A stretch of 64,000 bases of DNA from Brachybacterium sp. EE-P12. GTDB lineage: Bacteria > Actinomycetota > Actinomycetes > Actinomycetales > Dermabacteraceae. The first letter of the stretch is position 1. The number at the start of each line of letters is the position of its first letter. Below the pieces are notes generated by a model. The model saw nothing but the letters and a program-made list of their open reading frames with translations, did not search any database and was not told where the DNA came from. The DNA lies in assembly GCF_003711805.1 (NCBI RefSeq), contig NZ_QXCP01000004.1, forward strand, positions 558,001-622,000. The letters are read 5' to 3'. Position numbers and translations under genes: made by a program. Below are positions 1 through 8,779 of this stretch, in pieces.

Positions 1-2204
1 GCCACTACGCGCGCTACACGCCGCAGATGGTGCAGGACACCTGCGGCATCTCCCCGGAGGACTTCGAGTACCTCGCCACCTCGATCGCGGAGAACTCCGG
101 GCGCGAGAGGACCACGATGTTCGCCTACGCGCTGGGCTGGACCCAGCACCAGGGCGGGGCGCAGATGATCCGCACCTCCGGCATCCTGCAGCTGCTCATG
201 GGCAACGTGGGCCGGCCCGGCGGCGGCATCATGGCGCTGCGCGGCCACGCCACGATCCAGGGCTCCACCGACATCCCCACCCTGTACCACATCCTCCCCG
301 GCTACCTGCCCATGCCGAAGGCCGGCCAGGACGACTTCGCCGAGTACACCCGCGGGATCGGCAAGAAGGAGCAGAAGGGCTTCTGGGCGAACGCGGACGT
401 CTACGCCATCAACCTGCTGAAGGCCTGGTGGGGCGAGCATGCGAGCGCCGAGAACGACTGGGGGTTCCACAACCTCCCCCGGCTCACCGGCGCGCACGGC
501 ACCTACCAGACCCTCATGCGGATGCTCGAGGGCGACGTCGACGGGTACTTCCTGTTCGGCCAGAACCCTGCGGTCGGCTCCGCGAACGGGCGCATGCAGC
601 GCCTGGGGCTGTCGAACCTGAAGTGGATGGTGGTGCGCGACTTCTACATGATCGAGTCCGCGACCTTCTGGAAGGACGGCCCGGAGGTCGAGTCCGGCGA
701 GCTCTCCCCGGAGCAGATCGGCACCGAGATGTTCTTCCTGCCCGCCGCCAACCACACCGAGAAGGCGGGGTCGTTCACCCAGACCCAGCGCATGGTGCAG
801 TGGCGGGACAAGGCCGTGGAGCCCCCGGGCGATGCGCGGAGCGACCTCGAGTTCATGTACGACCTCGGGCGGCGCGTGCTCGCGAAGCTCGCGGACTCCA
901 CCGATCCGCGTGACCGGCCGCTCCTGGACCTCACCTGGGACTATCCCGTCGACGAGCACGGTGACCCCGACGCCGAGGCGGTCCTCGCCGAGATCAACGG
1001 CCGGCACATCGCCGGGGAGAAGGCCGGGCAGCCGTTGGCCTCCTTCGGCGAGATGAAGGACGACGGCACGACGATCGGCGGCTGCTGGATCTACTCCGGC
1101 GTCTACGCCGACGGCGTCAACCGCGCCCGGAAGCGCACCCCCGGCCAGGAGCAGGACGAGACCGCCGCCGACTGGGGCTGGGCCTGGCCCGCGAACCGTC
1201 GGATCCTCTACAACCGCGCCTCCGCCGACCCCGAGGGCCGGCCCTGGAGCGAGCGGAAGAAGTGGGTGTGGTGGGACGAGGAGTCCGGGACCTGGACCGG
1301 CAAGGACGTGCCGGACTTCCCGGCGACGAAGCGGCCCGACGATCCGGGCGACCCGAGCAAGGGCGGCGCCGCCGCCCTCGCCGGCACGGATGCATTCATC
1401 ATGCAGGCCGACGGGCGCGGCTGGCTCTTCGCCCCCACCGGGATGGTCGACGGGCCGATGCCGACGCACTACGAGTCGCCCGAATCCAACATCCGCAACC
1501 CTCTGTACGCGCAGCAGTCCAATCCCACCCGCGTCACCTTCCGGGACGAGGACAACCTCAGCTCACCGGGCGCGATGGGGGCCGGCGGCGAGGTGTACCC
1601 CTACGTGTTCACCACGTACCGGATCACCGAGCACCACACCGCCGGCGGCATGAGCCGCTTCCTGCCCTATCTCTCCGAGCTCCAGCCGGAGATGTACTGC
1701 GAGGTCTCCCCGGAGCTCGCCGAGGAGATCGGGCTGGAGCCCTACGGCTGGGCGACGATCATCTCCGCGCGCAATGCGATCGAAGCCAAGGTGCTGGTCA
1801 CCGAGCGCATGACACCGCTGCGCGTGGGGGAGCGGACCGTCCACCAGATCGGGCTGCCCTTCCACTGGGGGCGCGGCAGCGAAGCGGTCGTCCAGGGCGA
1901 CGGCGCGAACGACCTGATCGGCATGAACCTCGACGCCAACACCCAGATCCAGAACAGCAAGAACAACTCGTGCACGATCATCCCGGGCCGCCGCCCCCGA
2001 GGTGCCGGGCGCGCGGAGCTCGTGGAGGCCTATCGGCGACGGGCCGGGCTGATCCCCGAGCTGCACCCGCAGGTCGACGGGGCCGACGGCGCGCCCGGCG
2101 CCGGCCCGGTCACCGAGGGGACGCCGCATCCAATGCGCGGCCCCGAGGAGGCCTCGGCCGTGCCCACGGGAGAGCCGTCGATGAAGGAGATGAGGAACCG
2201 ATGA
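1..2204 (+). CDS. fdhA: Formate dehydrogenase, catalytic alpha subunit (5' truncated by window edge)
   Basis: Large molybdenum/tungsten-bis-MGD subunit of a respiratory formate dehydrogenase, which oxidises formate to CO2 and passes electrons to the adjacent iron-sulfur subunit. The frame is open from base 3, so the start lies upstream. The visible 734 residues carry the molybdopterin oxidoreductase core (a TSGILQLLMGNVGRPGGG-type segment near visible residue 65, GQNPAVGSANG near 190) and the C-terminal dinucleotide-binding domain (GLPFHWGRG, then DANTQIQNSKNNSC near the end). FdnG/FdoG-type subunits are about 1000 residues, so roughly the first third is missing. That part would contain the N-terminal [4Fe-4S] site and the Sec or Cys active-site codon. 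No in-frame TGA occurs in the visible part. The stop overlaps the next gene by 4 bp. The sel genes downstream suggest a Sec enzyme (inference). Confidence 0.93.
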   Translation, partial: HYARYTPQMVQDTCGISPEDFEYLATSIAENSGRERTTMFAYALGWTQHQGGAQMIRTSGILQLLMGNVGRPGGGIMALRGHATIQGSTDIPTLYHILPGYLPMPKAGQDDFAEYTRGIGKKEQKGFWANADVYAINLLKAWWGEHASAENDWGFHNLPRLTGAHGTYQTLMRMLEGDVDGYFLFGQNPAVGSANGRMQRLGLSNLKWMVVRDFYMIESATFWKDGPEVESGELSPEQIGTEMFFLPAANHTEKAGSFTQTQRMVQWRDKAVEPPGDARSDLEFMYDLGRRVLAKLADSTDPRDRPLLDLTWDYPVDEHGDPDAEAVLAEINGRHIAGEKAGQPLASFGEMKDDGTTIGGCWIYSGVYADGVNRARKRTPGQEQDETAADWGWAWPANRRILYNRASADPEGRPWSERKKWVWWDEESGTWTGKDVPDFPATKRPDDPGDPSKGGAAALAGTDAFIMQADGRGWLFAPTGMVDGPMPTHYESPESNIRNPLYAQQSNPTRVTFRDEDNLSSPGAMGAGGEVYPYVFTTYRITEHHTAGGMSRFLPYLSELQPEMYCEVSPELAEEIGLEPYGWATIISARNAIEAKVLVTERMTPLRVGERTVHQIGLPFHWGRGSEAVVQGDGANDLIGMNLDANTQIQNSKNNSCTIIPGRRPRGAGRAELVEAYRRRAGLIPELHPQVDGADGAPGAGPVTEGTPHPMRGPEEASAVPTGEPSMKEMRNR

Positions 2205-3202
2205 GCCTGCTCGCCGGCGAGGAGGGCCCCGCCGCCCAGAGCGGATGGGGCCACGATCACGAGCGCAAGGGCTTCTTCACCGACACCTCGATCTGCATCG
2301 GCTGCAAGGCCTGCGAGGTGGCGTGCAAGGAGTGGAACCGCAACCCGATCGACGGGAACCTCGAGATCCTCGGCTCGAGCTACGACAACACCGGCGCGCT
2401 GGGCGCGAACACCTGGCGCCACGTCGCCTTCGTCGAGCAGGGTCGGGAGCGGATCGAGGAGGCGCGGGAGTCGGGGCGCAAGCTGGTCAGCCTCGGCATG
2501 CCGGGGATCGGCCCGAAGTCCTCCGGGGCCCGCGGCGCGACCCCCGCCGGCGACCTCTCCCAGGTGGACCGCACCCCGCCGGACACCCCCGAGTTCCGCT
2601 GGCTGATGTCCTCGGACGTCTGCAAGCACTGCACCAACGCCGGTTGCCTGGACGTGTGCCCGACCGGGGCGATCTTCCGCTCCGAGTTCGGCTCCGTCGT
2701 GGTCCAGCAGGACGTGTGCAACGGCTGCGGCACCTGCGTGAGCGCCTGCCCCTTCGGCGTCATCGAGCGGCGCGACGACGGCACCGTCTCCCCGTTCGCG
2801 GTGCGCGAGGAGGAGGATCCGCGTCGCGGCACGGCGAGCAAGTGCACGCTGTGCTACGACCGGCTGGTCGACGGGGAGGAGCCCGCCTGCTCTGCGACCT
2901 GCCCCACCCAGTCCATCACCTTCGGCGACCACCCCGACCTGGCCGAGGACGCGAAGCAGCGCGTCGCGGACCTGCACGCGCGGGGGATGACCGAGGCGCG
3001 TCTGTACGGCACGAACCCGAAGGACGGTGTGGGCGGGACCGGCTCGGTGTTCCTGCTGCTGGACGAGCCCGAGGTCTACGGGCTCCCGCCGGATCCGCAG
3101 GTGCCCACCAAGTCCCTGCCGAAGACCTACGCCCGCACCGGTCTGGCCGCCGCGGGCATGGTCGCGGCCGTCGCGCTGTCCTTCCTGGGGGCGCGCCGAT
3201 GA
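2201..3202 (+). CDS. fdhB: Formate dehydrogenase iron-sulfur (beta) subunit
   Basis: A 333-residue electron-transfer subunit. Four cysteine clusters are visible and would bind four [4Fe-4S] centres: CIGCKACEVAC near residue 32, CKHCTNAGCLDVCP near 142, CNGCGTCVSACP near 174 and CTLCYDRL with a downstream CSATCP near 217-235. A hydrophobic segment (AAAGMVAAVALSFLG) at the C-terminus looks like a membrane anchor, as in FdnH/FdoH. The start ATG overlaps the fdhA stop as ATGA, and the stop overlaps the nrfD start the same way, so the three genes are probably translationally coupled. The ferredoxin-fold arrangement is characteristic of the family. The N-terminal part lacks a twin-arginine signal, as expected when export is directed by the alpha subunit. 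Confidence 0.95.
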   Translation: MSLLAGEEGPAAQSGWGHDHERKGFFTDTSICIGCKACEVACKEWNRNPIDGNLEILGSSYDNTGALGANTWRHVAFVEQGRERIEEARESGRKLVSLGMPGIGPKSSGARGATPAGDLSQVDRTPPDTPEFRWLMSSDVCKHCTNAGCLDVCPTGAIFRSEFGSVVVQQDVCNGCGTCVSACPFGVIERRDDGTVSPFAVREEEDPRRGTASKCTLCYDRLVDGEEPACSATCPTQSITFGDHPDLAEDAKQRVADLHARGMTEARLYGTNPKDGVGGTGSVFLLLDEPEVYGLPPDPQVPTKSLPKTYARTGLAAAGMVAAVALSFLGARR

Positions 3203-4317
3203 GCCTGACCGAGTTCGACGCGGACCGCCCGCCGGAGAAGCCCCGCCGGCGCCGCGGAGACGGAAGACGGCGCCGCCGCCGCGGCCTCGGCGAGATCGGC
3301 ATGGGCGACGGCTCCCGCGAGGGCGCCGTCGTCGAGGACGTCGAGTTCGAGCGGGCCGACGAGTACGGCTCCTACTACGGCCGGCCCGTCGTCAAGGCAC
3401 CGCCGTGGAAGGCGCCGATCGCGGTGTACCTGTTCCTCGGCGGTGTGGCCGGCGGCTCGGGCCTGCTGGCCTTCGGCGCGCAGTGCACGCGTCGGCCGCT
3501 GCTGCGCCGCAACGCCCGGCTCGTCGCGCTCGGGACCGTCGGCCTCGGCACCGTGGCGCTCATCGAGGACCTCGGCCGGCCCGAGCGGTTCCTGAACATG
3601 ATGCGCACCGTGAAGGTCACCAGCCCCATGAGCCTCGGCACCTGGGTGGTGGGCGGGTTCGCCTCGCTGTCCGGGGTGCTCGGAGCGCTCGAGGTGGACC
3701 GGATGACGGGGCGGAAGCTGCCGCTCGGGCCGCTGCGGCCGCTGCTCGGCGCCGCCGAGGGCCCCGCCTCGCTCGGCCAGGTCGTGCTCGCGCCCCTGCT
3801 CGCCTCCTACACCGGGGCGCTGCTGGGCAACACGATCGTCCCCACCTGGGAGGCCGGCCGCGGGCACCTCTCCTATCTCTTCGCCTCCTCGGCGAGCCTC
3901 GCCGCGGGCGGGGCCGCGATGGTCACCACGCCCGTCGCGGAGGCCGGCCCCGCCCGGCTGCTCGCCGCCGCCGGGGTCGCCGGTGACGTGGTGAGCATGC
4001 ACCGCATGAAGGAGTCGATGCATCCGCTGGAGCGGGAGCCGCTCGAGACCGGCACGCCCGGGAAGCTGCTGACCTGGGCGGAGCGGCTCGCGGTCGCGGG
4101 CGGCATCGGCGCCCTCCTCGGCGGACGCAGCCGTGTGGTCGCCGCGGCCAGCGGCGCCGCGCTCCTGACCGCCTCGGCCCTGACCCGCTTCGGGGTGCTG
4201 AACGCCGGGCTCGAGTCCGTGAAGGACCCGCGCCGGGTGATCGAGCCGCAGAAGGCGCGCCTCGCCGCCCGGCGGGCCGCCGGCATCACCGACGACTCGA
4301 TCACGGCCGGCGGCTGA
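3199..4317 (+). CDS. nrfD: NrfD/PsrC-family membrane subunit of the formate dehydrogenase
   Basis: A 372-residue integral membrane protein that would anchor FdhAB and pass electrons to menaquinone. An N-terminal cytoplasmic stretch of about 70 residues is rich in Arg and acidic residues. The first hydrophobic span follows (IAVYLFLGGVAGGSGLLAFG, residues about 74-93), which is the NrfD signature region with its glycine-rich turn. Several further spans reach to about residue 330. This differs from the E. coli FdnI type, a haem-b cytochrome, because NrfD proteins lack haem. Start choice: the ATG overlaps the fdhB stop (ATGA). It ends 9 bp before the selD stop, so the two units converge with almost no spacer. 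Confidence 0.88.
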   Translation: MSLTEFDADRPPEKPRRRRGDGRRRRRRGLGEIGMGDGSREGAVVEDVEFERADEYGSYYGRPVVKAPPWKAPIAVYLFLGGVAGGSGLLAFGAQCTRRPLLRRNARLVALGTVGLGTVALIEDLGRPERFLNMMRTVKVTSPMSLGTWVVGGFASLSGVLGALEVDRMTGRKLPLGPLRPLLGAAEGPASLGQVVLAPLLASYTGALLGNTIVPTWEAGRGHLSYLFASSASLAAGGAAMVTTPVAEAGPARLLAAAGVAGDVVSMHRMKESMHPLEREPLETGTPGKLLTWAERLAVAGGIGALLGGRSRVVAAASGAALLTASALTRFGVLNAGLESVKDPRRVIEPQKARLAARRAAGITDDSITAGG

Positions 4318-4326
4318 GCGGCCCCG

Positions 4327-5346
4327 TCAGCGCACCCGGATGCCTTCGCCCGCGACGGTCTCGCCGATCACCGGGAAGCCCGGCACCTCGCCGATCACGA
4401 GCAGGCCACCGCTGGTCTGCGCATCGGCGAGCAGCAGCAGGTCCTCCTCGGCGAGGCCGGGCCCGGCCTCGACCGCATGGCGCACCCAGTCGAGGTTCCG
4501 ACGGGTGCCGCCGGAGACGTACCCGTCCCTCAGCGCCTCGGCGGCGCCGTCCACGAGCGGCACCGCCGCACGGTCGACCACCATGCCCACCTCGGAGGCG
4601 CGGCCCATCTTGAACAGGTGGCCGAGCAGCCCGAAGCCGGTCACGTCCGTGGCGGCCCGCGCACCGGCGGCGAGGGCGGCCCGGGACGCGTCCCGGTTCA
4701 GGGTCGTCATCACCTCGATCGCCGCCTCGGAGACCTCGCCGGTGGACTTCATGCGGTTGTTCAGCAGGCCCACGCCCAGCGGCTTCGTCAGCGTGATCGG
4801 CAGGCCCGCCTCTGCGGCGTCGTTGCGCAGCAGACGGTCGGGGCGGGCGGTGCCGGTGACGGCCATGCCGTACTTCGGCTCCGGATCGTCGACCGAGTGC
4901 CCGCCGATGACCGGCACCCCGGCCTCCTGCGCGATGGCGAGCCCGCCGGCGAGCACCTGCTGCAGCAGCTCGTAGGGCAGCACCTCGCGCGGCCAGCCCA
5001 CGAGGTTGATCGCGACGACGGGCTCGCCGCCCATCGCGTAGATGTCGCTGAGCGCGTTCGCCGCGGCGATGCGGCCCCAGTCGTAGGCGTCGTCGACGAC
5101 GGGCGTGAAGAAGTCGGCGGTCGAGAGCACGGCGGTGTCCCCGTCGGCCCCGCCGATCCGCACCGCCGCAGCATCGTCCCCGTCGTCGAGCCCGACGATC
5201 ACCTGGGCGCAGTCCTGGCCGGCGAGGGTCGAGACGACCTCCTCGAGCTCGCCCGGCGGGATCTTCGAGGCGCAGCCGCCGCCGTGCGCCATGGTGGTCA
5301 GGCGGATCGAGGGGCGCGCGAGGGGCTGGATCGGGGAATCGCTCAT
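4327..5346 (-). CDS. selD: Selenide, water dikinase
   Basis: Makes selenophosphate, the activated selenium donor for SelA, from selenide and ATP. The 339-residue product begins near the family N-terminal motif HGGGCASKIP. It has Cys25 where some homologues carry Sec, and Lys28 corresponds to the catalytic lysine. GLDDGDDAAAVRI and DIYAMGG are typical AIRS/PurM-fold ATP-binding segments, and ADAQTSGGLLV is conserved near the C-terminus. The frame stays open upstream to about 5664 because of high GC, but the ATG at 5346 matches the family length and leaves the tRNA-Sec gene free. It lies on the opposite strand to the rest of the sel genes and converges on the fdh operon. Confidence 0.95.
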   Translation of the reverse strand: MSDSPIQPLARPSIRLTTMAHGGGCASKIPPGELEEVVSTLAGQDCAQVIVGLDDGDDAAAVRIGGADGDTAVLSTADFFTPVVDDAYDWGRIAAANALSDIYAMGGEPVVAINLVGWPREVLPYELLQQVLAGGLAIAQEAGVPVIGGHSVDDPEPKYGMAVTGTARPDRLLRNDAAEAGLPITLTKPLGVGLLNNRMKSTGEVSEAAIEVMTTLNRDASRAALAAGARAATDVTGFGLLGHLFKMGRASEVGMVVDRAAVPLVDGAAEALRDGYVSGGTRRNLDWVRHAVEAGPGLAEEDLLLLADAQTSGGLLVIGEVPGFPVIGETVAGEGIRVR

Positions 5347-5443
5347 GGCCCGACGATAGCCCGCGCGGCGCGGGCCGGCGCCGCGTGCGCACAGCCGTTC
5401 ACGCGAAGGTCTGCGCAGGTCCGGCGGTGATATCGTCACGGGC

Positions 5444-5538
5444 GGAGGCGTACGTGTCCTGGTGGGCGCCCCAGTCTTCAAAACTGGTGAGACCGAGCAG
5501 CTCGGTCTGGCGGGTTCGATTCCCGTCCGCCTCCGCCA
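5444..5538 (+). tRNA. selC: tRNA-Sec (anticodon TCA)
   Basis: A 95-nt tRNA, the same length as E. coli selC. The anticodon TCA is at 5478-5480 in the loop CTTCAAA, closed by a 5-bp stem (5471-5475 with 5483-5487). A long variable arm pairs AGACCGAG with CTCGGTCT. The T arm is GCGGG-TTCGATT-CCCGT (5510-5526). The long acceptor stem begins GGAGGCG (5444) and pairs with 5528-5534; position 5451/5527 appears as an unpaired T/C. The discriminator is G5535 and the terminal CCA is genome-encoded. Acceptor-plus-T-stem geometry and the large extra arm are what SelB and SelA recognise. It sits directly upstream of selA-selB. Confidence 0.95.
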
Positions 5539-5588
5539 CTCGTCCCCGGCCTCCCGCCGGGGTCCGTCCGCGCGCCGAGGAGACCGCC

Positions 5589-6929
5589 GTGCCGAAGTCC
5601 GACGCCGTTCCGACCGGCGGGGACCCGCGTCGACGCATCCCCCGCACCGATGCGCTGCTGGCACGGCCCGAGGTCGCCGCGGCGGCCGCCGCGATGGGGG
5701 ACCGAGTGGTGCGGGACGTCGTCCGCGCCGCCCAGGACCGGGCGCGTATCGGTCAGATGGCCCCCGAGCAGGTGCTGGACGCCGTGCTCGAGGCGCTCGG
5801 GGATCGCACCGCCTCCTCGCTGCGGCCCGTGCTGAACGCGACGGGCGTCATCGTCCACACGAACCTCGGCCGTGCACCGCTCTCCGCCGCCGCACGGGAC
5901 GCCCTGCAGGATGCGGCCGGGTACACCGACGTCGAGTTCGATCTCGCCACCGGCACCCGCTCCCGCCGCGGCGCCGGTGCCCGGGCGGCGCTGCTCGCCG
6001 CCTGCCCCGCCGCCGAGGACGCGCTCGTGGTCAACAACGGGGCCGCGGCGCTGCTGCTCGCGACGACCGCGCTCGCCGCGGGCAGGGAGGTGCTGTGGAG
6101 CCGCGGGGAGCTCGTCGAGATCGGGGCCGGGTTCCGCCTCGCCGAGCTCGTCGCCTCCGCCGGGGCACGGGTCCGCGAGGTCGGCACCACCAACCGCACT
6201 CACGCGAGCGACTACCGCGAGGCCTGCGCCGCCGCGACGGGCAGGGAGATCGGCGCGATCCTCAAGGTCCACACCAGCAACTACCGCATCGAGGGCTTCA
6301 CGAGCGAGGTGGGCATCGCCGAGCTCGCCGAGATCGCCCACCAGCACCAGCTGCCGCTGATCGCCGATCTCGGCTCCGGACTGCTTCGCCCCGAGTCGGC
6401 CCTGCCTGCGGAGCCCGACGCCTCCGCCGCGCTCGAGGCCGGCGCGGACGTGATCCTCACCAGCGGCGACAAGCTCCTCGGCGGCCCGCAGGCGGGGATC
6501 CTGCTGGGCCGCGCCGAGGTCATCGCCCGCCTGGCCCGCCATCCGCTGGCCCGCGCGGTCCGGGCCGACAAGCTCGCCCTCGCCGCGCTCGAGGCGACCC
6601 TCGCCGGACCCGTCCCGCCCGTCCTCGCCGCCCTGCGCACCGACCCGGACGTGCTGCGCGAGCGCACCGACCGCCTCGCCGCGCGCCTCGGCGGACGCAC
6701 CGTCGCCCACGACGGACGGGTCGGCGGCGGGGGAGGGGCCGAGGTGCCGCTGCCCGGCTGGGCCGTCGCCCTCGAGCCCGCTCTCGCCGGGCCGCTGCGG
6801 CTCGGCAGGCCCGCCGTCGTCGCGACCCTCCGCGAGGACGCCTGCCTGCTGGACCTGCGCTGCGTGCCCGAGGAGGACGACGAAGCCCTGGCCGAGGCCG
6901 TCGAGGCCGCGCGGGGAGGCTCACGCTGA
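5589..6929 (+). CDS. selA: L-seryl-tRNA(Sec) selenium transferase
   Basis: PLP enzyme that converts Ser-tRNA(Sec) to Sec-tRNA(Sec) with selenophosphate. The product is 446 residues. N-terminal features include the conserved LNATGVIVHTNLGRAPLS segment near residue 83. The PLP-binding lysine lies in TSGDKLLGGPQAG; by my count it is Lys295, the same number as in E. coli SelA. The frame runs upstream through the tRNA gene to an ATG at 5385, which cannot be the real start. I chose the GTG at 5589 because AGGAGA lies about 6 nt upstream and the length fits the family. The stop overlaps the selB ATG (TGATG). Confidence 0.95.
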   Translation: MPKSDAVPTGGDPRRRIPRTDALLARPEVAAAAAAMGDRVVRDVVRAAQDRARIGQMAPEQVLDAVLEALGDRTASSLRPVLNATGVIVHTNLGRAPLSAAARDALQDAAGYTDVEFDLATGTRSRRGAGARAALLAACPAAEDALVVNNGAAALLLATTALAAGREVLWSRGELVEIGAGFRLAELVASAGARVREVGTTNRTHASDYREACAAATGREIGAILKVHTSNYRIEGFTSEVGIAELAEIAHQHQLPLIADLGSGLLRPESALPAEPDASAALEAGADVILTSGDKLLGGPQAGILLGRAEVIARLARHPLARAVRADKLALAALEATLAGPVPPVLAALRTDPDVLRERTDRLAARLGGRTVAHDGRVGGGGGAEVPLPGWAVALEPALAGPLRLGRPAVVATLREDACLLDLRCVPEEDDEALAEAVEAARGGSR

Positions 6930-8725
6930 TGCAGGTGATCGCCACCGCCGGGCACGTCGACCACGGCAAGTCCACGCTGATCCGCGCGCTGACCGGCATC
7001 GAGCCCGATCGTCTGGCCGAGGAGCGGCGGCGCGGCCTCACGATCGACCTCGGCTTCGCCTGGACCACCCTGCCCTCGGGCCAGGAGGTCTCCTTCGTCG
7101 ACGTCCCCGGCCACGAGCGGTTCCTCGGCAACATGCTCGCCGGTCTCGGCCCGGCTCCGATCGTCTGCTTCGTCGTCGCGGCCGACGAGGGCTGGCAGGC
7201 CCAGTCCTCGGACCACCGCGACGCCGTCGCCGCGCTCGGCATCGACCAGGGGCTGCTGGTGATCACCCGGGCCGATCTCTCCCCCGAGCAGGTCCCCGCA
7301 GTCACCGCCCAGGCACGCGCCGAGCTCGCCGGCACCGGCCTCGCCGACGCCCCCGTCCTCGCCGTCTCCGCCGTCACCGGCCACGGGATGGAGGAGCTGC
7401 GCGAGACGCTCGGCGCGCTCGTCGCCGCCGCGCGCCGCCCCGAGGCCCAGGACCGGGTGCGGCTGTGGGTGGACCGCTCCTTCACCGTGCCCGGCGCCGG
7501 CACCGTCGTCACCGGCACCCTCGCCGCCGGCACCCTGCAGCGCGAGGACCGGCTCACCCTGCACGGCTCACACGGCGCCGGGGACGGGGCGGCGGTCCAG
7601 GTGCGCGGCCTGCAGAGCCGCGGCGGCCAGGTCGATGCGCTCGGCCCGGTCAGCCGCGCCGCCGTGAACCTCCGCGGCCTCGACGCCGAGCAGATCGGCC
7701 GCGGCGACGCGCTGCTGACCCCCGGCGCCTGGCATCTCACCGCGCAGGTCGACGTGCGCCGCATGACGGGCACGGGCCTCGGCGACACCCCGACGGAGCT
7801 CATCGCCCATGCGGGCACCGCGGCCGTCACCGCCCGGGTGCGTCCCTTCGGCGCCGACCACGCCCGACTCACGTTCGAGCGCCCCCTGCCGCTGGCCGTC
7901 GGCGATCCGCTCGTGCTGCGCGGCAGCGGCAGCCGCTCCGTCCTGGGCGGCGTGCGGGTCCTCGACGTCGACCCTCCCGTCCTGGACCGGCGTGGCGACG
8001 GCACCCGTCGGCGCACGACCCTCGAGGCGATGCCGGGGGGCGGCGACCTCGTCCACGAGGTGACGCGCCGCGGTGCGGTCGCGGAGCAGGAGCTCGTCCG
8101 CTACGGCATCGCGGTGCCGCAGCAGCTGCCTGCGGGCCTCGGACGCCGTGACGGGCATCTCGTCGACGACGAGGCGCTGTGCGCCTGGCGGACGCGTCTG
8201 ACCGCCCTGGTCGCCGAGTCTCAGCAGGCCGATCCGCTCTCCGCCGGGCTATCGCGCAAGGCCGCGGCGGATGCCCTGGCGCTGCCCGTCCCGGGCCTGC
8301 TCGACGCCGTGGTCGCCGCCGCCGGTCTCGAGCTCGACGCCGGACGGGTGCGGGACCCACGGACCGCTGCGGGCCTCGGCGCGGCGGAGGAGGGGATCTC
8401 CACGCTCGAGCGGCGTCTGGCCGAGGACCCCTTCCGCGCCCCGGAGTCCGAGGAGCTCGCGGCACTTCGCCTCGGCGCCCGGGAGCTCGCGGCCGCCGCC
8501 GCGCAGGGTCGCGTGCTGCGCCTGCCGGACGAGGTGGTGCTCCTGCCCACCGCCCCCGCGCTCGCCATGCGGGAGCTCGCCCGGCTCGACCAGCCCTTCA
8601 CCACGAGTCAGGCGCGGCAGGCGCTGGGGACCACGCGACGCATCGCGATCCCGCTGCTGGAGCACCTCGACGCCCGCGGCTGGACCCGCCGCGTGGACGC
8701 CGGGCACCGCGAGGTGGTGCGCTGA
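6929..8725 (+). CDS. selB: Selenocysteine-specific translation elongation factor SelB
   Basis: GTPase that carries Sec-tRNA(Sec) to the ribosome at UGA codons followed by a SECIS hairpin. The 598-residue product begins with the P-loop GHVDHGKSTL (residues about 8-17). The switch region is RGLTIDLGF, then DVPGHERF (G3), and the guanine-specificity loop is degenerate as ITRADL. Beta-barrel domains II and III follow, then a C-terminal region of winged helices (about residues 370-598) that binds the SECIS RNA. The start ATG overlaps the selA stop, so the two are co-translated. A strong hairpin follows and separates this unit from convergent valS. Confidence 0.95.
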   Translation: MQVIATAGHVDHGKSTLIRALTGIEPDRLAEERRRGLTIDLGFAWTTLPSGQEVSFVDVPGHERFLGNMLAGLGPAPIVCFVVAADEGWQAQSSDHRDAVAALGIDQGLLVITRADLSPEQVPAVTAQARAELAGTGLADAPVLAVSAVTGHGMEELRETLGALVAAARRPEAQDRVRLWVDRSFTVPGAGTVVTGTLAAGTLQREDRLTLHGSHGAGDGAAVQVRGLQSRGGQVDALGPVSRAAVNLRGLDAEQIGRGDALLTPGAWHLTAQVDVRRMTGTGLGDTPTELIAHAGTAAVTARVRPFGADHARLTFERPLPLAVGDPLVLRGSGSRSVLGGVRVLDVDPPVLDRRGDGTRRRTTLEAMPGGGDLVHEVTRRGAVAEQELVRYGIAVPQQLPAGLGRRDGHLVDDEALCAWRTRLTALVAESQQADPLSAGLSRKAAADALALPVPGLLDAVVAAAGLELDAGRVRDPRTAAGLGAAEEGISTLERRLAEDPFRAPESEELAALRLGARELAAAAAQGRVLRLPDEVVLLPTAPALAMRELARLDQPFTTSQARQALGTTRRIAIPLLEHLDARGWTRRVDAGHREVVR

Positions 8726-8746
8726 GAGCTCGGGACGCGCCGGCGT

Positions 8747-8776
8747 GACGGGCGGCGGCGCCTGCCGCCGCCCGTC
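8747..8776. terminator. Bidirectional hairpin terminator between selB and valS
   Basis: Perfect 13-bp inverted repeat (GACGGGCGGCGGC with GCCGCCGCCCGTC, loop GCCT) between two convergent genes, ending 4 bp before the valS stop codon. There is no U-tract, which is common in high-GC actinobacteria. It could terminate transcription from both sides. Confidence 0.75.
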
Positions 8777-8779
8777 GGC

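Noticed and set aside
3..2204. Selenocysteine codon within the visible fdhA
   Set aside because: The frame has no internal TGA; the active-site codon belongs to the missing upstream third.
5385..5588. Upstream ATG giving a 514-aa SelA
   Set aside because: It would translate through the tRNA-Sec gene; the GTG at 5589 has a ribosome-binding site and gives the normal length.
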